Positions 56,893 through 64,000 of a stretch of 64,000 nt of DNA are shown here, one piece after another. The DNA lies in contig JAURJT010000035.1 of NCBI GenBank assembly GCA_030832095.1, positions 93,501-157,500 of the forward strand, in the 5' to 3' direction. Below the pieces are notes generated by a model that ran no database searches, was not told where the DNA came from, and saw only the letters and a program-made list of their open reading frames with translations. The stretch comes from Gammaproteobacteria bacterium (lineage in GTDB: Bacteria; Pseudomonadota; Gammaproteobacteria; Burkholderiales; Burkholderiaceae_B). Positions within the stretch are counted from its first letter, which is position 1. Each line of letters starts with the position of its first letter. The position numbers and the translations under genes are program-made.

Positions 56893-57063
56893 ATGCCACA
56901 AAAAGCAGAGCACACAGTACACATACTTGAAGGCAAAGCCGTCCTGTATCAACGTGCCAATTCACCGCACTGGCATGTGCGATACAAAGCAGACGGCAAA
57001 TGGCTGCGAACAACAACTAAAAAAGAGAACCTAGCAGACGCTAAGAGCGCCGCAGTGGACTTA
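56893..57063 (+). pseudogene. int: Integrase N-terminal remnant of a second island
   Basis: About 57 codons starting MPQKAEHTVHILEGKAVLYQ and ending at AAVDL, clearly homologous to the N-terminus of the island integrase at 31847 (about 60-65% identical by eye). The frame is cut at the left end of the IS21 element. No continuation is found after the IS, so the rest was deleted. Confidence 0.88.
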
Positions 57064-57245
57064 GCGCGTTTTCCAGACCAAACTGGACACTCAGTCCACG
57101 GCAAACTGATCACCCGGTCCACGGCAAACTGATCGGCTAGTCCACGTCAAACTGGACAGCAAGTCCAGACCAAACTGATCACCCCAGAGCGAGCGAGTTA
57201 GGCGGGATAACCGCCATGTCATCCTTCAGTTTTTCGGAGAAAGTC

Positions 57246-58781
57246 ATGGCCAATAAAAGGTTATCTATGCGACGTATCAAGGAAGTTTTACGACTGCACT
57301 TTGAGCAAAAGCGCTCTCGAAGGCTCATCGCCCAGGCGCTGGGCACCTCACCCACCACCGTTGGTGATTACATCACTCGTGCACAGGCAGCAGGCCTGAG
57401 TTATCCACTGCCCGAGAATCTGGATGACGATGAACTCGAGCGCTTGCTGTTCCCGCCACCCCCACCGGTCACCGCTCAACGTGCCGAGCCAGACTGGCCG
57501 ACTGTTTATGCTGCGATGCGCACCAAAGGGATGACACTCACACTTGCCTGGCAAGAATATAAAAGCGTGCACCCTGAGGGCTACCAATTAAGTTGGTTCT
57601 GTGAGGCCTATCGCCACTATGCCGGCAAGCTTGGTTTCACGCTGCGCCAGTTTCACCCGGCGGGCCGTTGCTTTGTTGACTATTCAGGAACCACTGTCTC
57701 GGTCATTAATGCCTCAACGGGTGAAGTGCGACAGGCACAGATCTTTGTTGCCTGCATGGGGGCTTCCAATTACACCTACGTCGAAGCGACCTGGAGCCAA
57801 CAGTTGTCAGACTGGGTTCGTTCACATATCAGGTTGCTTGAGTTTCTAGGCGGCGTGCCTGAACTGTTGATCCCAGACAACCTTAAGAGCGGCGTTAAAA
57901 AAGCTTCGTTTTACGACCCCCAAATTAATCCGACCTTCAGAGAGTTCGCAGCGCACTACCAGTTTACGGTTCTACCGGCACGCCCACACAAACCTCGGGA
58001 TAAGGCCAAAGTCGAGAATAGCGTGCTGATTGCGCAGCGCTGGATTTTGGCAAGACTGCGCAATCGGCGCTTCTTTAGTCTGGCCGAACTCAATGTTGCT
58101 ATCGCCGAGTTGGTCAAGGATATGAACACACGCCCATTTAAAAAGCTGCCAGGTAACCGCCAAAGCATGTTTGACAATGTTGATCGCCCAGCGCTTAAAG
58201 AATTACCCGAGCAAGCCTACGAGTACGCACAGTGGGGGCCCGCCCGTGTTCATATCGATTGTCACATTGAAGTCGATGGTCACTACTACTCGGTGCCATA
58301 CCGTTGGTTGCGTGAACAAGTCGATACTAGATTGACTGACAACGTGCTCGAGGTGTTTGCCAAAGGCAAGCGTATCGCCAGTCATGCGCGCTCATATGCT
58401 AGCGGGCGCCACAGTACCACTGTTGAGCACTTGCCACCTAAGCATCAGCAATATCTAGGTTGGTCGCCAGAGCGTCTAGCAAGTTGGGCAGAAAGCATCG
58501 GCCCCAGCGTCAGACTTGTGGTTGAACGCCTTCTAGCCGGTCGTGAGCATTCGCAGCAGGCTTATCGAACCTGCCTGGGCGTGATTGCTCTGGGTAAAAC
58601 CTATGGAGATGATCGACTTGAGGCCGCCTGTCACCGTGCATTACACGTCAATGCCGTGGCCTATCGCTCCGTCGAATCCATGCTTAAGACCGGGATGGAT
58701 AAAAAGCCTTTGATTCTTGCGCCCACTCAAACCACCTTGCCGCTGCACGAGAACGTGCGCGGCTCAAACTACTTCCAATAA
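57246..58781 (+). CDS. istA: IS21 transposase IstA
   Basis: 511 residues. N-terminal HTH (RRLIAQALGTSPTTVGDYIT), then a DDE integrase core with Asp in CFVDYSGTTVS, Asp in LLIPDNLKSGV and Glu in DKAKVENSVLI. ATG at 57246 has GGAG 7 bp before; an ATG ten codons earlier is less good. It cuts and joins the IS ends together with IstB. Intact. Confidence 0.96.
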   Translation: MANKRLSMRRIKEVLRLHFEQKRSRRLIAQALGTSPTTVGDYITRAQAAGLSYPLPENLDDDELERLLFPPPPPVTAQRAEPDWPTVYAAMRTKGMTLTLAWQEYKSVHPEGYQLSWFCEAYRHYAGKLGFTLRQFHPAGRCFVDYSGTTVSVINASTGEVRQAQIFVACMGASNYTYVEATWSQQLSDWVRSHIRLLEFLGGVPELLIPDNLKSGVKKASFYDPQINPTFREFAAHYQFTVLPARPHKPRDKAKVENSVLIAQRWILARLRNRRFFSLAELNVAIAELVKDMNTRPFKKLPGNRQSMFDNVDRPALKELPEQAYEYAQWGPARVHIDCHIEVDGHYYSVPYRWLREQVDTRLTDNVLEVFAKGKRIASHARSYASGRHSTTVEHLPPKHQQYLGWSPERLASWAESIGPSVRLVVERLLAGREHSQQAYRTCLGVIALGKTYGDDRLEAACHRALHVNAVAYRSVESMLKTGMDKKPLILAPTQTTLPLHENVRGSNYFQ

Positions 58782-58793
58782 AGGAGTGCACGT

Positions 58794-59549
58794 ATGCTTT
58801 TACATCCAACACTCGAGAAACTCAGAGCGCTCAAACTGCCTGGTATGGCAAGAGCGCTTGAAGAGCAACGGTCTCAAAGAGACATTGGGTCCTTCACGTT
58901 CGAAGAGCGGCTAGGCTTGCTCCTAGACCACGAGTCGACCTTGCGCGATGGCAAGGTACTGGCCGCTCGCTTAAGCCGAGCCAAGCTCAAACTCGCTGCC
59001 ACGCCCGAAGATGTTGACTTTAAGGCAGTTCGAGGTTTAGATAAAACAGTCTTCATGGCCTTAATGGATACGAGTTGGGTGACTGCGCATCGAAACGTCT
59101 TGATCACTGGGCCCACCGGCGTGGGTAAAACATACCTCGCCTGTGCCATTGCCAATCAAACTTGCCGACGTGGTCACACGGCGCTCTATCTGCGCATGAC
59201 CCGATTGTTTCCTGCCTTAGCTTTGGCCAAAATGGATGGACGCTACCCGAAGTTGCTGGCGCAGTTTGCAAAGGTAGACGTCTTGTTACTCGATGACTGG
59301 GGCTTAGCACCCATGACTCCTGAGGCCCGTCATGACTTGCTCGAGATTATTGATGACCGGCATGGTCGCAAGTCGACCATCGTGACCAGCCAGCTGCCCA
59401 CCGATCACTGGCACGAGGCGATTGGTGACGCGACGCTGGCCGACGCCATACTCGATCGGTTGGTACACAGCGCACATATCTTGAAACTTAGTGGTGAATC
59501 ACAGCGCAAAAAGCGCAATAAATTGACGAACGCTAAGGTTTCAGCGTAA
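58794..59549 (+). CDS. istB: IS21 helper ATPase IstB
   Basis: 251 residues, AAA+ ATPase of the DnaC/IstB type: Walker A GPTGVGKTYLACAIANQ, Walker B VDVLLLDDWGLAP. N-terminal helical domain (LRALKLPGMARALEEQ). It follows istA by 12 bp with AAAGGAG upstream. It selects targets and stimulates IstA. Intact, so the IS may be active. Confidence 0.96.
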   Translation: MLLHPTLEKLRALKLPGMARALEEQRSQRDIGSFTFEERLGLLLDHESTLRDGKVLAARLSRAKLKLAATPEDVDFKAVRGLDKTVFMALMDTSWVTAHRNVLITGPTGVGKTYLACAIANQTCRRGHTALYLRMTRLFPALALAKMDGRYPKLLAQFAKVDVLLLDDWGLAPMTPEARHDLLEIIDDRHGRKSTIVTSQLPTDHWHEAIGDATLADAILDRLVHSAHILKLSGESQRKKRNKLTNAKVSA

Positions 59550-59723
59550 AAACCAAATAACCCCGCGTCGCTACGCTCCGAAGTGATCAGGTTGGCCTGG
59601 AATGACTGTCCAGTTTGAGCGGAATACGCAGCTTACGGACTACCTCGGTCACATTGCAGTTACCTGACGTAATCAAATCTGCAGAGCAGTCCGATCCCAT
59701 CAAAAAGTAACGTCTCAGCAATA

Positions 59724-59885
59724 ATGCCCAAATTTGCCCCTGAGTATCCTGAGCACGTACGGGTCGTTAATCGAGCACTAAAACGCGCCCGAAAATTAGC
59801 TCGAAAAGTGTCACAAGAAACGGGCACGCCCCTTATTTACATGAAGGGCGACAAAATTATTAAAGAGATGACTGCTAAGGCCTGA
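59724..59885 (+). CDS. 53-residue protein, unknown
   Basis: MPKFAPEYPEHVRVVNRALK then RARKLARKVSQETGTPLIYM and KGDKIIKEMTAKA. The basic helix followed by G-T-P-L-I-x-M-x-x-x-K-I resembles small uncharacterised proteins of antitoxin-like size. No good ribosome site. It ends directly before a decayed gene. Real but small, or the C-terminal part of a larger lost gene. Confidence 0.45.
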   Translation: MPKFAPEYPEHVRVVNRALKRARKLARKVSQETGTPLIYMKGDKIIKEMTAKA

Positions 59886-60117
59886 GTTAAAACCCAACGT
59901 TTTGCTATTTCTGCTCGCCGGCCTGTATTTGGTGGCACCCTAAATCGATGGTTTGGTTTGGGGCACGAATAAAGAAAAAGCCAATACCCGTGTTCGTAAT
60001 CCTGCGGCCAATGTAGGCTATGCGAAAGAATTGCACAGACAGCTCGAGCGCGAGAGCGATCCCGTGCGCTTGCAGCTGCTATAGCGCGAGATAAAACGCT
60101 TACGGTCGGCGCGCTGA
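59886..60117 (+). pseudogene. Decayed copy of the small coiled-coil membrane gene at 63591
   Basis: In one frame it reads VLLFLLAGLYLVAP, stop, IDGLVWGTNKEKANTRVR, NPAANVGYAKELHRQLERES, DPVRLQLL, stop, REIKRLRSAR. This matches LAGLYLVAPYVAGVVGGVDK...KEKANTRVRSSAANVGYAQE...DPVRLQLLKKELERLSLAR of the intact gene. Two nonsense codons (TAA 59941, TAG near 60091) and loss of the start codon make it a pseudogene. Confidence 0.9.
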
Positions 60118-60302
60118 CAATTCCCGCTTTTGCACACGACATATCTTGCAGGCATATTCATTTGGTGATTTTGAACATATCATACTAAAGTATTGTTTTT
60201 AGCTATGATCATGTATTAAATGCCTCACAATTGGATTGCTTCCCTTACACACTTTATTGGCGCCCTCCTAGTTAGACTGGTGGGGGGGTAAAGGGACTTC
60301 GT
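60118..60302. other. Gap before the kinase-like gene
   Basis: 185 bp, AT-rich up to 60225, then GGCGCCCTCCTAGTTAGACTGG and GGGGGGG just before the next gene. Promoter likely here; nothing specific recognised. Confidence 0.4.
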
Positions 60303-62075
60303 ATGCCAATCAATTTTTCTGACTTCATCGTTCACGGTAAATCCGACCATGATTTACTCAGCATACCGGTTGATGAACAACGCGGCACTTTTTCAATTCA
60401 AGTGCAAGATGGCTCACTCGGTAGCCGAATTTTGCGCTGGCTCAAAGGTGATCGCGCGCAAGCCAATGTCAATCAATTAAGGGCTGCCGAAGAATTATTT
60501 CATTCAGTATTGAAGGCCACCAATAATGATGCGTATCGCACAAACTTAATTCTTAAGAGTGCGGGCATCAAAACAGCTAAGCCTATTACTGTACGCCAGG
60601 TTAAGAAGGTCATTGCAGGTTTAGGTTTGACTAAACAGGATTACGGCTCTAAGGGTGCACCTTTGGCTCCCACTCGCGCCCACGGACATGTCTCCATCTT
60701 GCCCACCACGGTTGATATCGACCGCCTTGGGGGGGCAATTCAAGCACTCAAGCCAGGCTATGACCTTGATCTTTTTAAACGCTATGGCAGAGATCTTGTC
60801 GAAGGACTTAAGAAAACAGTAGCCGCTGACGATGAGGGCTTTAGCCAACAAGTAGCTGATTTAGTAGAAAGCTTGTCTGATTTAGAAGAAGAACTGCATC
60901 TCGTCTCGAAAGATATTGAAAGGGGCGAAATTGCCGGATCTGCAGCGGATATTGCAAGCCTCAAAGCAGACATCAGTGCAGTGCGTTCTCGCATTGAAAG
61001 CACCATGCACAACATCAGCAATGCCACGAATGCACGCCTGTATGGAACGCTAGACACCACAGGAAATTGGAATCGAGTTTTGTATTGGCAAGCTGCGGGC
61101 ATTGATTACGACCAACGTTTGATTGAGCCCCTGTTTGAAGGTAAGACGGTAGTCAATACCGTGCCCCTGGGGGCTGGTGCTGTGAATACCGTGAGCCAAG
61201 TGATCTATGACGATGGCAGCACTGCGGCTTTCAAGCCCATTCAGTTTCAATACCCCACGATTAGGGTGGCAAAATATTTAGGTGTTTCTGGTTCGCAACC
61301 TCGCAACGAAGTCCGAAATGTGGCAGCCACTCGTATTAGTGAAGCTTTAGGTTTTAGCCTAACGCCTAAATGCGGTGTTGGCATTGTGAATGGTCAGCCA
61401 GGTCTATTAGCTGAAGTCATTAACGGAGAAACTGCTGGCAAAATTGGTCGATGGCCGGCCCGTGATCCGCTTGGCAGTGCGATCTATCGTCGCGATGAGC
61501 TCATTTCCTCTCCACAGGCAATGAAGGATATTAATGATCTTGAAGTTCTGGATGCCATCCTTGGAATGCTCGATCGTCATGAGGGTAATTGGATGATTAA
61601 ACTTGATGCTGGTGGTAACTATGCTGGCATCGCGGCCATTGATAACGATCAGACATTACAAGAGGCGACAGTTGATCTGAGCGTTATTACTGGTCCTCGC
61701 CCAAGAGAATTTTTAGATGGCGTTGGCCCGCAAGACAGATCCCGATCGACCGGAATTCGTAATGTTGGATTGCCCGTAGCGATTGACGCGCGAACAGCAC
61801 AAATCGTGCTTGATCCTGCAGTAAGAGAGCGAGCCTTTGCAGCGGTAAGCGGCATGCTGGAAGAGAAGGCACTTCAAGATCTTGGTAAGCGCTGGGATAC
61901 CTTGGCAATACACATTACTGAAAAATTAGAACCTCAGGGGCGAGTCATTCAAAATTGGGGCGCTTATTACGACGAACTAAAAAATATCTTCAATAGCAAT
62001 GTGGGACATAGCCTTTGGGGTCGAGCCGCACTGTCGAATGAAGAAATCTCCAAACTACTAATCATGGAAAACTAG
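60303..62075 (+). CDS. Large protein with PI4-kinase-like (atypical kinase) motifs
   Basis: 590 residues, no signal peptide or membrane span. The N-terminal part has AEELFHSVLKATNNDAYRTN, then a coiled-coil region (about 175-245, LVESLSDLEEELHLVSKDIE). The C-terminal half has a glycine-rich loop PLGAGAVNTVSQVIYDDG (about 285-302), a VAIK-like Lys in TAAFKPIQF (about 309), a Glu in NEVRNVAATRISEALGF, and LDAILGMLDRHEGNWMIK (about 416-434) followed by IAAIDNDQTLQE (about 446): the D-R-x-x-x-N and I-D-N arrangement of type II PI4-kinases and related atypical kinases. Such domains occur in secreted bacterial effectors. Enzymatic activity and secretion are inference. Confidence 0.6.
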   Translation: MPINFSDFIVHGKSDHDLLSIPVDEQRGTFSIQVQDGSLGSRILRWLKGDRAQANVNQLRAAEELFHSVLKATNNDAYRTNLILKSAGIKTAKPITVRQVKKVIAGLGLTKQDYGSKGAPLAPTRAHGHVSILPTTVDIDRLGGAIQALKPGYDLDLFKRYGRDLVEGLKKTVAADDEGFSQQVADLVESLSDLEEELHLVSKDIERGEIAGSAADIASLKADISAVRSRIESTMHNISNATNARLYGTLDTTGNWNRVLYWQAAGIDYDQRLIEPLFEGKTVVNTVPLGAGAVNTVSQVIYDDGSTAAFKPIQFQYPTIRVAKYLGVSGSQPRNEVRNVAATRISEALGFSLTPKCGVGIVNGQPGLLAEVINGETAGKIGRWPARDPLGSAIYRRDELISSPQAMKDINDLEVLDAILGMLDRHEGNWMIKLDAGGNYAGIAAIDNDQTLQEATVDLSVITGPRPREFLDGVGPQDRSRSTGIRNVGLPVAIDARTAQIVLDPAVRERAFAAVSGMLEEKALQDLGKRWDTLAIHITEKLEPQGRVIQNWGAYYDELKNIFNSNVGHSLWGRAALSNEEISKLLIMEN

Positions 62076-62165
62076 GATGCGATAGGAGCACAAATCCTGT
62101 TGATCTTAGGTCCGTGCTTGTTTAACTATTGTTGTTTGAAAACTGAAGTCACTAAGTGAGCTGGT

Positions 62166-63506
62166 ATGAATCGTAGAGATATTTTGAAGTTCGCAGCGAC
62201 TGGGATTGGAGCTCAGTTGGCCTTTCCAAATCTATTAAATGCGCAATCTAGCTATCAACCTGATCGTTTTAGTGGCCAAACCATCCGTGTGCTATGGCCC
62301 TTAGATTACTTGGCTCTAGACGCGCCAGTTAAATTCTTTGATGAATTTACTCAGAAGACCGGAATTAAGGTAGAGGTCACCCGCGTTCCTTTCCTGACGA
62401 TTAAGCCACGAATTTTGGCGGCGAATACAAATTCAAAAGTGGAATTTGATTTATTTGCCTATATCGCGCCATGGAAAACAGAGTTCTACGAGAAAAATAG
62501 TATTGCAGACTTGGGTCCGATGTTTAAGGACCCCACTATTGCTGACCCAACATATGATTTTGATGACCTCATTCCGGGATATGTTGTGAATAGCGGCCTA
62601 GCAGGTGGTCGAAAGGGCTATTTAGATGGCCCTCAAGCAAAGTTGGTAGGTATCCCGCGTGGAATGGAAACCTCTATCCTGGCTTACAAGAAGGATATCT
62701 TTGTTAAGAATAACCTTGCCGCGCCTGTCAGCTATACAGAGCTTAAGAGTCTTATTAAGGCGCTGCACGCCAAGGCTAAGGTTCCTCCGATGACACAACG
62801 TCTGATGGCTGGGCATCATTGCGTCTACTCTTGGCTTTTACACTTTAACCCTATGGGCGGATCGTTCTTTGATGATCGTTGGAATGCCACTTTTAATCAG
62901 GCGCCTGGAGTTGAGTCTTTGGACTTTTTGAAATTAGTGGCGGATACGGGTGTGCCTCAGATTCAGCAATTTGGCTTCAAAGAGAATCAAGACGAGTTCA
63001 TTACTGGTAAATCAGCAATGTACCTCGATAGCTCATCCATTATTTCTGCACTAAATTCGCCTGAATATGCGTCAATAAAAGACAATATCGCCTACGCATT
63101 GCATCCCCGTGGATCGAGATATGCATCAGCGGTAGCAGGTTTTGCTTGTGGTATCTCGCCAAAGTCGGAAAATCAACAGGCAGCCTTTATTTTCTTGCAG
63201 TGGCTCACTAATAAAGAGCAGGACGTTAACTTCACTCGCCTCGGGGTCCAGTCAAATAGAAGGTCCACCTTGGCAAATCAAAAGTTGGCAAGCGAGATTC
63301 CTTATCTGGAGGTTTTGCGTAAGCAATTGGTGATGGGAAATCCCGATTGGAGACCCATGATTCCACAGTGGGACACTATTAATGTTAACTATATGGGCAA
63401 GGCAATTCCCAAGGTATTAAATAATCTTGCCACATCGCAAAATGCCCTAAATGACTGTGCTTTATCGGTAAATGATTTGATGCGCCAGTGGGGCTACCAG
63501 ACTTAA
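62166..63506 (+). CDS. Extracellular solute-binding protein (family 1), Tat-type signal
   Basis: 446 residues. MNRRDILKFAATGIGAQLAF has twin arginines followed by a hydrophobic run and a likely cleavage at NAQS (about residue 28), a Tat signal. The mature part has the periplasmic binding-protein plan of sugar ABC transporters (GKSAMYLDSSSIISALNS; YASAVAGFACGISPKSENQQAAFIFLQWLT). No permease or ATPase gene is in the window, so it is an orphan here. AT-richer than host genes. Ligand unknown. Confidence 0.82.
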   Translation: MNRRDILKFAATGIGAQLAFPNLLNAQSSYQPDRFSGQTIRVLWPLDYLALDAPVKFFDEFTQKTGIKVEVTRVPFLTIKPRILAANTNSKVEFDLFAYIAPWKTEFYEKNSIADLGPMFKDPTIADPTYDFDDLIPGYVVNSGLAGGRKGYLDGPQAKLVGIPRGMETSILAYKKDIFVKNNLAAPVSYTELKSLIKALHAKAKVPPMTQRLMAGHHCVYSWLLHFNPMGGSFFDDRWNATFNQAPGVESLDFLKLVADTGVPQIQQFGFKENQDEFITGKSAMYLDSSSIISALNSPEYASIKDNIAYALHPRGSRYASAVAGFACGISPKSENQQAAFIFLQWLTNKEQDVNFTRLGVQSNRRSTLANQKLASEIPYLEVLRKQLVMGNPDWRPMIPQWDTINVNYMGKAIPKVLNNLATSQNALNDCALSVNDLMRQWGYQT

Positions 63507-63590
63507 TACGAACAGCACTTCGGTTGCTTACATTTAGACAAAGCTAGATTAATTTTTGGCTGTTTATGTTTTATGTAACAAAATGGATGC

Positions 63591-63845
63591 ATGAAGAAAA
63601 GCATAAACACCTTGTATCTTATTTTTGCTGCTTTATATCTGCTTGCCGGACTCTATTTAGTGGCGCCATATGTCGCTGGTGTGGTTGGGGGCGTGGATAA
63701 AGAAAAAGCCAATACCCGAGTTCGCAGCTCAGCGGCCAACGTGGGTTATGCGCAAGAGCTGCAGGGACAGCTTGAGCGTGAGACAGATCCAGTGCGCTTG
63801 CAATTGCTAAAAAAAGAGCTGGAGCGCTTAAGCTTGGCGCGGTAG
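63591..63845 (+). CDS. Small membrane protein with coiled coil, unknown (intact paralogue)
   Basis: 84 residues: one membrane helix (LYLIFAALYLLAGLYLVAPY), then GGVDKEKANTRVRSSAANVGY and a charged helix (LQGQLERETDPVRLQLLKKE). Topology resembles FtsB/FtsL-like proteins but I see no conserved motif to claim that. A decayed paralogue lies at 59886-60117. Confidence 0.6.
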   Translation: MKKSINTLYLIFAALYLLAGLYLVAPYVAGVVGGVDKEKANTRVRSSAANVGYAQELQGQLERETDPVRLQLLKKELERLSLAR

Positions 63846-63875
63846 GTGGCCTTGACTTTTCCTGACTTCTGCCAT

Positions 63876-64000
63876 TTAGTGCGTAAATTCGAGGTCTAGC
63901 AATTTGCCCAGCGCAGTGGTGGCCCAATCGGCGGTATTTGTGCGCAGGATATGAACTTTTCCTGTGCGATCATCACGCAGGTGCGCCTCGTGTACCCTCC
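63876..64000 (-). CDS. C-terminal end of an unrecognised gene
   Basis: The minus-strand frame enters from beyond the window and ends with TAA at 63876-63878: RVHEAHLRDDRTGKVHILRT then NTADWATTALGKLLDLEFTH. High GC and regular codon use suggest a host gene. Family not recognised from this piece. Confidence 0.6.
   Translation of the reverse strand, partial: RVHEAHLRDDRTGKVHILRTNTADWATTALGKLLDLEFTH

Larger units (their letters stand above)
57064..59631 (+). mobile_element. IS21-family insertion sequence
   Basis: Contains istA and istB. Ends are inverted: left GCGCGTTTTCC and right (reverse complement) CTGCGTATTCC match at 8 of 11, followed in both by CAAACTGGACA. The left end has five copies of a motif close to GTCCA-G-CAAACTGATC within 57071-57180, as IS21 elements carry multiple transposase sites. 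CTTA stands directly outside each end (57060-57063, 59632-59635), a possible 4-bp target duplication. Exact ends are inferred. Confidence 0.88.

Noticed and set aside
63591..63845. FtsB or FtsL homologue
   Set aside because: One membrane span with a coiled coil is not enough, and it lacks the context and motifs of those genes.
56772..64000. Third copy of the tRNA-Leu att repeat marking the end of the second element
   Set aside because: I read to the end of the window and found no further copy; it is lost or lies beyond.

Overview
The window is a piece of a betaproteobacterial chromosome, most probably order Burkholderiales and perhaps an Alcaligenaceae-like lineage (inference from gene families and neighbours: WbpO/WbpP pair, Coq7, DUF945, tandem glycine riboswitch before gcvTHP, arginine/lysine/ornithine decarboxylase, split ChrA, TrmB-Ffh-YpjD-AmpD). 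Host genes are fairly GC-rich and tightly packed.

Bases 1-31.7 kb are ordinary core chromosome: the tail of a phosphohexomutase and pgi; a two-gene nucleotide-sugar operon (UDP-HexNAc dehydrogenase and 4-epimerase); coq7; osmC-thyA-folA and a DUF945 protein; the glycine cleavage operon gcvT-gcvH-gcvP under a tandem glycine riboswitch; a flavoprotein, a PLP decarboxylase, dcd and apbC on the minus strand; a two-subunit ChrA transporter and metG on the plus strand; tRNA-Gly; thiS, trmB, ffh, a CcsA-like membrane protein, ampD, htpG with a sigma-32 type promoter, and an MmgE/PrpD protein.

At 31.64 kb lies a complete tRNA-Leu(CAA). Its last 53 bases plus three more (56 bp, 31668-31723) are repeated exactly at 56717-56772. 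Between the copies sits a 25-kb, AT-richer genomic island with a tyrosine integrase directly after the tRNA. The island holds a Sel1-repeat protein, a DUF6641 protein, a putative HUH endonuclease, a SIR2-like gene broken by one amber codon, a second short tyrosine recombinase, two diverged copies of a 265-bp non-coding element, a three-gene minus-strand cluster facing a plus-strand gene across an array of about 110-bp tandem repeats, and a plus-strand defence-type operon: hsdM-hsdS-hsdR, a RelA/SpoT-domain protein 6 bp after hsdR, an Mrr-like endonuclease, and small membrane proteins and a lipoprotein. A 16-bp palindrome occurs three times in the island, each time near a possible promoter region. 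A large Sel1/SPOR-like secreted protein closes the island.

Beyond the right att copy is the start of a second, related element: an integrase N-terminus cut off by an IS21-family insertion (istA, istB). After the IS come a 53-residue ORF, a decayed copy of a small coiled-coil membrane gene whose intact paralogue is at 63.6 kb, and between those two copies a large protein with PI4-kinase-like motifs and a Tat-type solute-binding protein. The window ends in the C-terminus of an unrecognised minus-strand gene. All calls were made by reading the sequence; no database search was possible.
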